Of a DNA stretch of 45,066 nucleotides, positions 11,259-22,915 are shown piece after piece. The position numbers were made by a program, and so were the translations under genes. Each line of letters begins with the position of its first letter. The stretch's first letter is position 1. Source of the DNA: Scleroderma bovista (taxonomy: Eukaryota > Basidiomycota > Agaricomycetes > Boletales > Sclerodermataceae); the NCBI GenBank assembly GCA_037178675.1, contig JAYMGJ010000477.1:1-45066 (forward strand), written 5' to 3'. The notes under the pieces are model-generated. The model saw nothing but the letters and a program-made list of their open reading frames with translations. It was not told where the DNA came from and ran no database searches.

Positions 11259-11270
11259 GGTTATGAGCCC
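11259..11270 (+). other. Primer-binding site for initiator tRNA-Met anticodon arm
   Basis: GGTTATGAGCCC follows the 5' LTR with no gap. It is the exact complement of GGGCTCATAACC, the anticodon stem-loop of yeast-type initiator tRNA-Met. Drosophila copia and yeast Ty5 use this internal tRNA region as primer instead of the 3' acceptor end, so the same half-tRNA priming is inferred here. Confidence 0.8.
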
Positions 11271-11641
11271 TGTGAGCGCACTGTGTGCAGCAATGCACCA
11301 GACAGCGCTCCAGCTCCCTGAGCATCGCTTTAATTAGCCTGACGCTGTGGACCACAGTGAGCTCCTAGCTGAGCCCCTGCACAGCCACAAGGCGAAGTCG
11401 GTCGACGACTTGTGCCAGACAGTGAGCTCCTAGTTGAGCACCTGTATTGCCCCAGGCGAAGTTCGTTGATGACTTGTGCCAACCATGGTGAACATCATTG
11501 ACGACTTGCACTGGCATGACCTAGTCTTGAGTTAGCTGTTGACAGAAGTGCTTTCACTAGCACTCAGGTGTTTCTTCTTTTCTTGCTTGTCCGTTGTCGC
11601 ATTCACTTGCGGACTCCATTGACTCCCACCAGAATATCACC

Positions 11642-12574
11642 ATGTCCAGTGCTCTTGACAAGATGGTTCCTGTGTTCACTGGCTCCAACTGGCAGCAGTG
11701 GCACACTTCTATGCAGGCCTACCTTCGGGCACAAGGCCAATGGTATGTTTACTTGACGACGCAACCTGCTGACGGTCACGATGACTGAAAGGAGTGGGAC
11801 GACAACACCGAGAGAGTGCTCGGTAATATCACCTTGCGCCTCGCCCCCTCCATCCAGGTTGCTGTCTCGAATCTCGATAGCGTTAAGGACGTCTGGGACC
11901 ACCTCAAGAAGAACTTTGGCGCCCCCAGTATTGGCTCTGCCTATGCTGAGCTTAGCAAGCTCCTGGCAACTACCATTCCCGCTGGCTCCCATCCCACTCC
12001 GGCAATCACCAAAGTGCTTAGCCACTTTGCATATCTCAAGGACGCTGGCTTCGAATTCCCTGCCCCCATGCAGGCTATGATCATTCTGTGCAAGCTCCCT
12101 CCCACTATGGAGGTTGTAGCTCAAATTCTTAGCCAGACATCGCCTGACGAGATCAAGAACCTGAAGCCCGATGGGATTGTCAAGGCCACCATGCTCTCTT
12201 TCGAGCAGAAAGGCACCTCTTCCCACGTGGGTGGTAAGGGCCCCCAGGCCAACAAGGTTAGCGCTGTAAAGCACAAGCTGGCTGACCCAAAGTTCGCCCA
12301 GCAGCAGCAGCAGCAAGGCGGGTCCAACGGTGGTACAAGCAGAAACACTCCTGCCCAAGGACAGGGAGGCTGCACTCGACACGGTGGCAAGAAGGCTCAC
12401 GCTCGCCACGAGAATGCCCAACAGGCAGCCTTCGCCACATATGTCCACTATGATGGACCAGAGCCCACCGTTGACCCTCGTGCCCTGGCTCACACCCCCG
12501 GTGCTACCAACTACAGCCCCCCGCTTTCGAAAATACTATCAAGGCCTTCGATTTGGCACACCGTCTGGGGGTAG
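11642..12574 (+). pseudogene. Copia gag (one TGA)
   Basis: The ATG at 11642 follows ACC and starts MSSALDKMVPVFTGSNWQQW, the usual N-terminal Gag motif. The frame continues to a TAG at 12572-12574, with one TGA at 11786-11788 where arginine fits. The centre matches the UBN2/retrotran_gag type (VKDVWDHLKKNFG, ILCKLPPTMEVVA). A glutamine run and GGCTRHGGKKAHARHEN occupy the place of a CCHC zinc knuckle, but the cysteine spacing is not intact. Gag would form the particle shell. Pol lies in the -1 frame and overlaps the end. Confidence 0.85.
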
Positions 12575-15500
12575 AGCCCTCCTGCCAGACCATCCGCACC
12601 CTCAACCAAGTTGTGTCGATGGCAAGTGCGAACCTGGACCAGCCTGAGGCCGGTCCCTCCTCGTTGAAGTGCCCTCGTCTCGAGGAGCGCATCACGGTGT
12701 ATGAGGAGGATGCCATCTCCCTTGGGGATGAAGAGCCCTTCGCTCACGAACCGTTTGCTGATGACAAGTTTGATGAGATCGACGCGATGGTCCTCGACCG
12801 CTACAATGCAACGTTGATGGCGATGGGCGCAGAGGCCAGCCTTTTCAGGCAAGTACCTTCTGCATGCGTGCTGACTGACACTGACACGCTCCCTTTACAT
12901 GTGCGCTTCACGCTGTCACTGTATATAGTGAGTAGTAACTACAATATGTCGTGTCGTGTCCCCTCGAGCAATGCATATATCTGTTCATGTCTGAATGATG
13001 CACGCTGTGCTGGCTGTAAGGGAAAAATGATTGATGATAGTGAACTATCTGGTGCCTTCTGGCTCCTAGACTCTGGGGCATCCCACCATTTTACCGGTGA
13101 CATAGGTGATTTCGCCTCCTACAACGCGCTAAAGCAAGCGCACTACACCAAAACGGCAAATGGTGTAGCACTAATTGCTGGCATTGGCACGGTATTACTC
13201 CAGTGCCTAGACCACAACTCTGGGGATGAGAAAGTTATTACACTCACCCAAGTGCTCCATATGCCAGGCGCTACTGCACGCCTTATTTCTATGGGTGAAA
13301 TGCTCCAGTGTAACTACAAAGTCACTGGCGATAAGAGAGGCATTAGCCTCATTCATAAAGCTGAACGCCTATGGTTTGGGCCAGACCCAGAAGACGATCG
13401 CAACATCATTTTTGGGATTAGATCTATCCCGATAATTAGATCTAACTATATCGCCTCCGTGAGCAAAGTCGATTACGACATTATGCACCGGAGATTCAGG
13501 CACCCCTCAAAGGAAGTACTCTGACATGCGCAAAAACATATGCAGCGCTTCCCGGAGATCCACTTTCCAACTGAGGACTGTGTTTGCCCTGGATGTGCTC
13601 TTAGCAAGATGCCCAATTGAGCTTTCCCAGAGAATGAAAGACATGCTTCCAAGCCCTTCAAGCTGGTGCACTCTGATCTCAAATCCTTCCCAGTTACGTT
13701 GTACCGGAAATTCAAATATGTTATCACCTTCTACGACGACTATACTTCTCATGCGTGGACTATGCCTCTTCGCTCCAAAGCTGCAGCGATTACGGCTGCC
13801 AAAGATTTCCTTGAAATGGTGCATGTCCAACATGATATGCACGTTGTTGGATGGATGTCCGATGCCGGCGGAGAGTATAAATCTGATCTGTTTGATCAAG
13901 CACTCCTTGAGAAAGGAATTAAAATATATCAAAGTGCTCCAAGAACCCCCATGCAGAATGGCCGCACCGAGCGTTTAGGGCGCACTCTCATGGACAAAGC
14001 TGAGTCTATGCGGCATCAAGCCTGCATTCCTGACTCCTGGTGGGAATTTGCGTTCGCTCACGCAACCCACATTTACAACCGTACCCCGGTAGCTCGCCTG
14101 CGATGGCGCACCCCCCACGAAATGCTTAAAGGGGAGATGCCTAACATCGATCACCTCCGTGTATTTGGCTGTGGAGCCTTTGTCTACCTCCCAGCCTCGG
14201 CTCGAGCAAATAAGATGTCTCCCAAGTCAGAGCTTATGACTTATGTCAGTGTTGCCCCCGGCAATGAGCGCAACTTCTTGTTTATGCGCTCCACCAATGC
14301 AGTGTTTACTGCTGCTCATGCCGTCTTTGATGAGTGTCATTTCCCTCACTGCCCTAAGAACAGGCGCGAACCTCTCGAGAACCCTTTTGGAAGGGTAAAT
14401 CCAAAACCTACCACCAATCGACCAGGGAATCCCCCTGATGATATCAACAGTGATGACGATGTGGAACATGACCATGGCTACCCACATCCCCAAGCACAGG
14501 ATGACGATCCAAAGCGCGAGGAACCCAAGGCTCCTGAGGAAGAGCCTAACCAAATAAATCCTCCCCGTACGCCATCTCCAGTGCCTCCACCGGCACCGAG
14601 AACACCTTCACCGGCAAGAAACCCACCACCTCCGGCACTGCAGCGCCCTGGCTGAGCTGAACACCACCAGAATGCGCCATGACCCCCTGCAGTTAATATA
14701 CCTGCCCGCCCCCAACGTGAATGTAGAGCGCCATTGCGCCCCAGTAATGTGTATGGTGAGTGGTGACATCCCATCGAGCAACTCCGGGATATCAAAAGTG
14801 CCTCTCGATGGCAAGAAACAGTGGGTGAGGCCCCTAGGCCCCCACAACCGGACACACCAGACCATATCCCTGGTGGTTTCCCTGACACCTCTGCAACGCC
14901 CAGTGAGGAAGATGTGCAAAAGATGTGCAAGGAAGGGGGAGAAAACCTAGTCCGTTTCCTGATGGGCAAAGCCCTCACAACCAGCGAGCCTCAATATGAG
15001 AGCGTCCGCAATTGGTCCTACAAGGACATCGCTTGCTTACCCCAAGCTGAGCAGAAACTCTGGCGACTTGCTTGCCAAGAAGAGCTCGACGTGCTGCGAA
15101 AGCGCAAAGTCTTTGAGCTAGTTGACTGTCCCCGAGACTGGAAGGTCATTAAGAATCAATGGGTCTTTGACGTCAAGTCGGATGGCCACAAGAAAGCCCG
15201 CTTAATAGCAAAAGGCTTCTCCCAGGTCGAGGGATTAGATTTCGACCAGGTCTTCTCACCAGTCGTGCGCTTTGAAACAGTGTGCCTCATGCTTGCGCTT
15301 GCCACACTTGAGAACTGGTATATCACTGGACTCAACATTCGGAGCGCCTACTTGTATGGCAAGCTCAACAAAGAGATCTACATGGAACAACCCAAAGGGT
15401 TTGCAGTTCCCGGGCAAGAGCGCAAAGTGCTCCGCCTCTGGCGTGCCCTCTATGGCCTCAAACAGGCCGGCCTAGCTTGGTGGCGCACACTCGATGAGTC

Positions 15501-16551
15501 TCTCAAAGAGCTCAGGTTTGAGCGCCTTAAATCTGAAGCAGGCATCTTCTTCTACAAGAAGAAAGGCACCAACATCGTCATTGGTATTATCTACGTTGAT
15601 GACGCTTTATTCTGCGGCCCTAACAAGGCTGTTGTTGATGCCATCAAAGTGCAGTTCATGCGCAAATGGGAGTGCAGAGACCTTGGAGAACCTAAGGAGT
15701 TCCTCCGAATGCGAATCACTCGCAAAGGTCGTGCTATCCACCTGGACCAATGCGCGTACCTACAAAAGGTCATCAAATGCTGTGGCATGCTAAATGCAAA
15801 GTCCACAAGCACCCCACTTCCGGCTGGCTACTATGCCGCCAAAAATACAGAGCCTGTTGATGTGGAACTCCGCTCCCGTTTCCAGACGGTTATTGGGTCC
15901 CTCCTGTACCTTATGTTAGGCACCAGGCCCGACATTGCCTTTGCAGTCACCCACCTTTCGTGCCATGCCACGAATCCATCCCAGGACCACCTAAACAAAG
16001 CACTCTATATCTGTCACTACCTAATTGGGACGCCTTCGTACTCCCTAGTGTACAATGGTGGATCCGGTGCTGGCCTGATTGCATGCACAGACTCAAATTG
16101 GGGATCAGACCCTACCTCTCGCCTCTCACAAACAGGTTTCTACCTGAAGCTTGCAGATGGCTTGATCAGTTGGACTTCTCGTGCACAGAAGACTATTGTG
16201 TACTCGTCCACTGAGGCTGAATACATGGCTTTGAGCGATTGCGCTCACCAAGTTACCTGGATTCGGAGTTTACTCGGTGAGCTCAGCTATAAACTAAAAG
16301 CTATCCTGATTTGCGGTGATAATCAGGGGTCCATATTCATGGCATCCAACCCTGTAACGGAGCCTCGCTCCAAGCACATTGACATCTGCTACCACAGAAT
16401 CTGCGAGTCAGTCGCGAAAGGTAACGTGGAGCTATTCTTCATTGATGGTGCTGAGAATCCTGCCGATCTGCTCACCAAGAACTTACCCTGTGAGAAATTC
16501 GCGAAGTTCAGAGCTCAACTAGGCTTACAGTTTCCCTCTGGCAGCATCTAG
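12529..16551 (+). pseudogene. Copia pol: protease, integrase, RT, RNase H (five TGAs)
   Basis: One reading frame carries all domains. The aspartic protease motif DSGA is at 13069-13080. The integrase zinc domain (MHRRFRHPS, then CVCPGC) lies around 13,485-13,610, followed by the integrase core. The reverse transcriptase has YVDD at 15592-15603, and RNase H runs through SSTEAEYMAL and KHIDICYH. TGA codons interrupt at 13522, 13618, 14653, 14680 and 14764, all plausible arginine positions. There is no TAA or TAG before the natural TAG at 16549. RT motif A reads LNIRSAYLYG where copia enzymes have aspartate (AAC at 15334-15336), so the polymerase would be inactive even without the stops. Confidence 0.92.
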
Positions 16552-16588
16552 CGCCTTATTCGCTGAAGTGCTCTACATGCAGCACAGC

Positions 16589-16597
16589 GAGGGGGAG
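16589..16597 (+). other. Copia polypurine tract
   Basis: GAGGGGGAG abuts the first base of the 3' LTR (TGTTGAAG at 16598), the expected position for the plus-strand DNA primer. Confidence 0.85.
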
Positions 16598-16885
16598 TGT
16601 TGAAGTCACATGTGCACCCAGCATAAACCGTCAACGAAGTGCGCACAAGACTGTGACCCATATTAGTGTAGACTTAGTAATAGTCCTCTTTAGAGTAGAT
16701 GTTACATGTCACACATCACACATCACAGTCACGTGTCACACTATTTGTTGTATATAAACAGTGTTCATTGCTTATATAATATAACAGCTCTTAACCAGCT
16801 ACCGCTACCATCTCTGGTTGTGCACTCCACCCAACAGGTGAGTTGGAGTAGCAGTTCCTCTACGTATATAGGTATTGCTTCAACA
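16598..16885 (+). repeat. Copia 3' LTR (288 bp)
   Basis: Bounded by TGTTGAAG and CTTCAACA, with TATATAA at 16751-16757. It carries an extra 13 bp in the CACATCACA repeat compared with the 5' LTR. It is followed by TCTTT at 16886-16890, the second target-duplication copy. Confidence 0.95.
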
Positions 16886-18813
16886 TCTTTGTGATCATGG
16901 AATTCTTGCAACGCCGCAGTAACCTTGTCAAGCGAGTGATCTGTGAATACTGGGGCTTGAGTGAGGTAACGGAAATCGAGCAGGGAGTGAACGGCGGTAA
17001 GGAACCTGGAAGGAGCTTTTCCAGCAATTACACCTATTATGTTGTGCTGTATGGCACGGTGGTCATGTCCTGTCACTTGCTTCAGCTTTGAAATGCCTTC
17101 ATCAAACGCACAATACCTGACAGGGTTCTGGATGAGAGAGAATCGAAAATCTATCTCAGTGGCTCCTACGACATGGATACACCACTTGACATCATGGTCC
17201 CAGAACATCCTGTGAAAGTGATGGAGCACCTCGGGTGTGAGGAAGTCGGAAGGATCAGATAGTGCCATTCCTTTCCAGCAAGGGTCGGTTACACCATTCA
17301 AGAACAGAGCCTTTGCTGTCTTGATGAAATTCTTGTAGTCTGTCGGTGAATGCTTTGTGCATGCTGTGTGGATGGCTCTAAGTGTAGTTTCTCCAGTGCG
17401 AGGGGAATGTCTGTGAGCATCACCAAAGCTCTTCCAGGTAGCAGTCATGACCAGAGAAGCCTTTGGGCCAGTTGCCACCAACAAACTTTCTTCTGGTGTA
17501 TCTGCAATCCATGAAGCCAACGGTGTATAGCAGTAGTGCAGGTTTCCCATGGGATCATTCATCATAATACCTATCTGTGCAGCAGTTTTGAGTGGCACCA
17601 GGGCAATGTTGAGAGACTGATGGAAGAGCTGGTCTTGAAGAAGACTGCGGACCCGAGTATCTTTGTGAGTGAACTTTGCAATGGGAAGTAAAGCGAGGAG
17701 GAGATAGGCATGGAGCGTCGTTTTTGCTTTGGATACATGCATCAATATTTGCCAGGCTGATTAAAACCGGGTGCACCATACAATTTCTGCTCATAATGGA
17801 GATGTTTGTTTTATCGGATGATAAAACCACTTCACGCATAGTCACACCAGGTGGAAGTGCCTCCTGAAGGACCAATATTAGGTTTCTCAAGTCAGAAAGA
17901 AAAAAAACTCACCTGGATGCTCCACGCCCAGTCTCCACTCAACCATTCATCATAAACCAGACATACTTTTGTGGCAGATGTCCAGACCTTCCTTGGTACA
18001 AATGATATATGAGGTTTGAAAAGCGGGTGACTGAGAAGTGCTTGCAGGCACTCAATCGGGTCACAATAGAAGAGACATGGAGGCTGCTTTGTAGGATATT
18101 CTGGAGTCATTGTTTCACATCGCCACCACAGTCCAGCAGGGAGTATTTCTGCACAGGCATGCAGTTCTTTTGCGGAACAAAAGGACAATGGCATAGTTCT
18201 GATCTAAGGGATATGGTACATGGTCATGCAATGTGAGATTCAAAATAAGTCACGTACCAGCTCAAGCGCCAATAGGCTGTTGATTGCTGCCATACTAAGA
18301 CGTGATCGTAAAAGCCATGACACGAAAGCCCACTCAGACTGAGATGCCCAAGGAAAATAAAGGTTTTCCCGTCTCTGCTCTGCATATTGATCAGTCATAA
18401 ATTCATCCATAAAGGTTTTACCACCAGCAAAACATTCTGCACTGCCCTCGTACATCTCCACAAACCGTTTGGGCCCGAGCTGTTCAGGTTCACCTCCAAA
18501 GATGGCCAGTGGAGCTGATCCGGGAGAATTAAGATAGTCCAGTTTGTTCCCCATCTCAGTGTCATATTCGTCTTCAACAGCAACACTGTTGTTATCATGT
18601 TGCTGGGCACCAGACTCCATGGGTGGGACATCATCTGGTAAATTGATGGGATTTCTAGCAGGGCACCCTGTTTCAAAGAAGGCTTCCCTGTAGCATGTAG
18701 CAGTTGGTTGGTTCATGTGCTGGAGGACGTTTGTCTTAGTACAAAACCTCTTCCCACACCGAGGGCAACTAATAGTCTTGAACCTTCCACGAGTAGTTCT
18801 AGCTCAGGGCATG
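16886..18813 (-). pseudogene. Second Plavaka gene: N-terminal segment with C2H2 finger
   Basis: The probable start is an ATG at 18813; the third codon is already TGA (18807-18805). A C2H2-type finger follows (CPRCGKRFCTKTNVLQHMN, about 18775-18715), then an acidic linker and KTFMDEFMTDQYAEQRREN. Introns are clear at 18257-18204 (54 nt, GTACGT...TTAG) and 17912-17864 (49 nt, GTGAGT...TTCAG). The core continues with VVLSSDKTNIS and TPEVLHHFHRMFWDHDVKWC down to the copia insertion. A one-base frameshift sits in an A-run near 17733. Plavaka transposases move DNA by cut and paste; this copy is dead. Its own terminal inverted repeats were not located. Confidence 0.85.
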
Positions 18814-19188
18814 ATAGTAGGTTATGATGTGACGGTAAAGAGTAAATCAGCGCTCACTTAGCTCTACATATGCAACACTAAGTTGTCCATCTATTTCTAT
18901 CAGGTACATACCTGTATCAATTGCCCACGCTTCCCAAAGACTTGTCCTGCTGTATAACTACATAGCACCGGTACCATGGACTTCTTTAAAATGGCTCTGA
19001 CGAGCTTTTCCACCTTTCCCCCTTCGCTGAGCTACATGAAAGTATGATTTCACTGAAATACAAGCCCTTTCCCATGGACATTCTCTTATCCGGTTCCCTT
19101 CAGCACCCCAGTTGTATGCAAGGTGAATCTGACCCATGCACTGGGTTTGACATTCAATCTGAAGTATCATCTGGAGATACAGTAATTA
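18814..19188. other. Intergenic, nothing recognised
   Basis: No convincing coding sequence or repeat. It could hold the 5' leader of the minus-strand Plavaka gene or an upstream exon of the open frame at 19189, but neither is demonstrable. Confidence 0.3.
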
Positions 19189-19650
19189 TTGAACCTTATA
19201 TTGGTGTACTTACTGACTGATTTCCAGCATAACAACCTGAAAGTGAATGTTTCATCCTGTCCACACCACATTGTCCCATCTCCGAATAGTGACATGGAAG
19301 CTTATCTCCTTCTTGAAGTGGCACAAAGCAATCAACAAATCTCCCTGATGTGGAAGAACTTGGCCCACGAAATCATTCATAGGAACTCCATCGCTCTCCA
19401 GCTCAACCACATCATGTTGGAGAAAGCAGGGGAAGATCTGCACCAAGCTGAGGAGTTGGTTGGTCGTGTCCGCCTCACTGTCCAACAGAGCGGACACTCA
19501 GCCGCATATAAATATGCCATGAAAGAGCCATGGCCGCATTGTAGTCAGTCTTTTTTTTCTTCCCTCCAGCTTTTTCATCTCACCACAGCATCACTAAATA
19601 CACATGTTTCATCTTCCTCTGAATCTGCACTTGATGTAGTCCTAGATTAG
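19189..19650 (+). CDS. Hypothetical protein, possible coiled coil
   Basis: Unrecognised open frame of up to 153 residues. The first convincing part starts after a possible 3' splice site (GACTGATTTCCAG at about 19210-19222), so the true start may lie in an upstream exon or at the internal methionine near 19292 (MEAYLLLEVAQSNQQ). The middle is charged and heptad-like (LNHIMLEKAGEDLHQAEELV), suggesting a short coiled coil. The C-terminus is Ser/Phe-rich. No domain was identified. It is free of stops, unlike the neighbouring mobile-element genes, but could be chance. Confidence 0.3.
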   Translation: MNLILVYLLTDFQHNNLKVNVSSCPHHIVPSPNSDMEAYLLLEVAQSNQQISLMWKNLAHEIIHRNSIALQLNHIMLEKAGEDLHQAEELVGRVRLTVQQSGHSAAYKYAMKEPWPHCSQSFFSSLQLFHLTTASLNTHVSSSSESALDVVLD

Positions 19651-20559
19651 TGTAGTTATACTGTCTCGATCTTTATAACTAAGATTTGCAAGTGAAAATG
19701 GTGAGATTGGCCAATATGAGCGCTAGTTTACAATGCCCTTTATTTGTCTTATCCCTTGTCATTCATTAGAAGGTCCCTACTACTAGCTTCTCAAACCTGC
19801 CTCAAAACACTCACGAACACTCAGAGAATATATTTCTTCTGCAACAGTGACATTTCTACCATTCCCTGGATGGCCCTCGTTGTTGGTATGGTGATTGAGG
19901 CTCGCGAGGTCATTGTCGTCGTCACTGCCCTCTTAGCAAAACCATCAAAGGCAGAATGAACCATTTGGTGAGCATGATGCAATGACCTTTATTGTTCATA
20001 TAGCTAAATCTCTTAGTAGTACTAGCTACACCATTGGGCACTTATTGTTGTTGATGAAGATGCGATGGCTGGTATGTTCATTCTCTTTTTTCTAATGGAA
20101 CTTAGTGACATAGTAGGTGCTCCACACATCAAGGCTGTCAAGTATTTTAAATTGGTTGAGCGCATCCACTTGAAGTCGAACGCACACAGCATGCCTTTGC
20201 AGGTGCTGTAAGTGGTGAACTTCTTGTTTGTGGGGTGTCAGCGGCTGACAGCTTAGATCTCCAAGACTTTCACCTGTCGGTGATGGACATCAACTCACAG
20301 CAACAGGCAACAGCAGACAATAACATGCATGACGGCGATAGTAGACCAGCGTGTCCAAGTCTCGCAGTGCTATGCATTAGATTAGTGTATTATGTTTATG
20401 TACTATGGTGAAATTTGCATATCTAGATTTGAACTGTCGAATCTAAATGAACTGTCAAAATCTGCACTAGCTGTGCCAGTCTAGGCCAGACTGTGCTGGG
20501 ATGGGCGCTCGGCTAAGTCCTGGGAAGTCTGGAAGCTCAGCTAAGAGAGAAGGTCAGTT
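19651..20559. other. Intergenic, nothing recognised
   Basis: No gene or clear repeat was found. Short open frames here lack protein-like composition. Confidence 0.3.
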
Positions 20560-21041
20560 TGCTGATGTGATATGGATGGGCTATTATTACCTGGTTCCAT
20601 GTGATATGGATCAGCCCAGGTAGAACAGTCACTAGGGTATAGGTGAGCCCATATTTCATCATACTGAGTAGCACGGATGGGCTAAGATTTGATCTGTCCA
20701 ATGGAATATAGGTGAGCCCATGTAAAATTGCATCATCCCGTGAGTCAAGGGTGGGCTATGAATCAGTTGTGACCTGGAATACGGGTGAGCCAAAATACCA
20801 CCAGAATGTAAATCAAAGCAAAGCCCATAATATCTAGCCCCATTGACATGGTTAGGCTGACATATGGTGTTTCCCTCTAATGTGGATTGGCCCATAGATA
20901 ACTGGCCGAGAGTGATGGATGGGCTGATGGAGTCTGGTACATGGGTATAAGGTGAGCCAAAGATGGCCGCGGCAGGAGAATGCAGCTGACAGAAGCCATG
21001 GTGTGACAGTAAATACAAAGTAGGATACCAGAAAAATGAGC
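20560..21041. repeat. Diverged inverted copies of the 170-bp repeat family
   Basis: GGTGAGCC(C/A) recurs at about 20643, 20711, 20784 and 20951, each followed or preceded by GATGGGCT-type words. The stretch from 20641 reads, in reverse complement, as AGCCCATCCGTGCTACTCAGTATGATGAAATATGGGCTCACC. This matches the unit at 5291. The array ends at the target duplication (CTGAA, 21042-21046) of the LTR2 insertion. Confidence 0.6.
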
Positions 21042-21902
21042 CTGAATGTCATATCCATACTTTTCCCAGTTGCAACTCCGGTCTAACCCTGGCCCGCCTG
21101 ACCTTTCCTTGGGCATAGATGCAACTCCGGATCTAGTCCAGCCATCTCCAGCCTCATAGCTGCACTCCAGCTCAACTCCGGTCACTACGTCCATCTCTGC
21201 CTCAGGACTAAACACCTACCATTAGTCGCTACTCCGGTTTCAGTCCGGCCACTCCCTTGGTCTTGTCTGCAACATAGCCCAACTCTGGCTGGTACATCCA
21301 ACTCTGGCTCAGGTCTGCTCCTGTTCCGCTCCACTCCCTCTGTCAGGTCCACCGATGGCCTTGGACATTTCCATGTCCAACTCCGGACCTTCCTCCAGCT
21401 ACTCCACCCTTCCTCCACCTGTGCACTCCCTCCACTCTTGCACTTCCTCCGGTCCCACTTCCTCCGGTTCCACTTCCTCCGGTCCTGGACATCGCTCCAG
21501 ACTTAACATTAGTTAAGTCCACCTCCAACCCTTACCTGTCCTCTTCTGACCTAGTTCCCTTTATTTCACTGTCCCTGCTTTTTCTCCGTCGTCCCTGTAT
21601 CTCTAGTTCCCCGTGTCTGCTCCCGCTCCGGATTATTTTCCTGTCCACTTCTGCTTTGTCCCTTGTCTCAACATTAGGGTGTTTACTTGTCACCCTATAT
21701 ACTCACCTCTAGTTCTCATTTACTATATAAACTACTGTACTCCGGCCTAGTAGATCCTTAGATCAAATCTCGACTAAGATACTCCCCACTCTGTACTACC
21801 TACTATGCTCTCCTAATCCATCTGTTCACCTGCACTCCTGAACTCCGGCCAACTCCGGCCTCTGTCCTATCTCGTCCCCTTGGTCCTATGTCCAATCCTA
21901 GC

Positions 21903-22130
21903 CACTTCAGGTAACCACTTTTGATAAGCATTTAGCCTGAATAGTTTAGTATTGCAATTCAGCCAAATAGCCTATAAAACCATGGTCATCCCAGGGAAGG
22001 TCTGCTTCCCTCCTGCCAGATGGGCCATTGTTTTTATAATCCCATCCCAGGGCTGGTCCATGCCATATGGGATGGCCCATACTTATTTGTGGTGTCAGGG
22101 GTCCTTATACATTTTTTTCATTCTTGCTTA
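21903..22130 (+). repeat. KDZ left terminal inverted repeat
   Basis: It ends ATTCTTGCTTA and pairs with 29975-30200. An internal palindrome-like stretch, CCATATGGGATGGCCCAT, is shared by both arms. Confidence 0.9.
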
Positions 22131-22172
22131 CCACAGATAGTTTGGTATTTTCTTTAAACACTGCACATTCTC

Positions 22173-22915
22173 TTGCTTGGAATGAGTTCTGTAATATTTC
22201 AAAACCATCTTCATCCAACAACAAAATTTATATTATTCAAACTAGATGTTGATGATGATATTTGGCAGGATGTTGGACTAGGAGACAGCATTGGTGGCTT
22301 ACCACCAGCCTGGTTGGCTGATGAAAAGGTTTGCCTAGGGATTAAATCTCTTCTGGAGCTGAGGCATTGTGAGGAGGAAGAGATCTGTTTGCTACAAGAA
22401 AGGAAAGTACTAGTGGAGTGGTTTGCTGAGGAGTGGAGTCGGCTCCAGAAAGCAAAGTTGAATGCCAGTAAGCAATATTATCAGACACTACTATTCAATG
22501 CTAACATTTATGTACAGATGAAGATTTCAAATATGAATTGGGTTGTCAAAGCTCTATGCTAGCAAGCCTTTGTCTTGCATGGCAGATGAAGCTGAGTGAA
22601 ATGCCATCACATCCTGATGAGATATGGGGTGTTAGTGCTGAGGATCTTCATAAAGCAACTTGCATTTTTCCTTTTATGCATCTTGTTGACATTGAGGAGG
22701 AAACTATAGATGATATAGATTCTGAGAATGGGAGAGAAGAGCTCCCTATAGATGATGAGCTATTGGATGCAGCTGAGGAATTTGCTCTTGCTGATGAATA
22801 TCATCATCAGGTTGGAGATGGTCTGGAGGAAGGAATTACATGGATAGAGCAATGGGAGGATGATGTATTGGACATGGATCCTCAATCATCTCCAAGCAAA
22901 AGAGCACGTAGATAG
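22173..22915 (+). pseudogene. KDZ transposase, C-terminal fragment
   Basis: Two exons, 22173-22467 and 22518-22915, are joined by a 50-nt intron (GTAAGC, TGCTAAC branch site, ACAG) that keeps the frame. The first holds FKLDVDDDIWQDVGL, WLADEKVCLGIKSLLEL and a charged helix (ERKVLVEWFAEEW). These match the segment that closes Kyakuja-Dileera-Zisupton transposases, from memory. The second exon has LCLAWQMK followed by an acidic tail ending KRARR. The upstream catalytic region and the Cys-rich N-terminus are absent; the open frame begins only about 40 bp inside the left TIR. The fragment itself has no premature stop. Confidence 0.65.

Larger units (their letters stand above)
10984..16885 (+). 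mobile_element. Full-length Ty1/copia LTR retrotransposon
   Basis: The element is 5.9 kb with LTRs at 10984-11258 and 16598-16885, both bounded by the inverted repeat TGTTGAAG...CTTCAACA. It has a primer-binding site directly after the 5' LTR, a polypurine tract directly before the 3' LTR, and a TCTTT target duplication. Internal order is gag, protease, integrase, reverse transcriptase, RNase H, which is the copia order. It sits in reverse orientation to the Plavaka gene it interrupts. It is structurally complete but coding-dead: one TGA in gag, five TGAs in pol, and a changed RT catalytic aspartate. Confidence 0.95.

Noticed and set aside
11603..12493. 296-residue minus-strand open frame
   Set aside because: It is the shadow of copia gag on the opposite strand and has no family features; the plus-strand frame carries the Gag motifs.
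13522..14766. TGA stops read as selenocysteine or an altered genetic code
   Set aside because: Intact-looking genes in the window end normally, and TGA replaces arginine positions in decayed copies only; mutation at CpG explains it.
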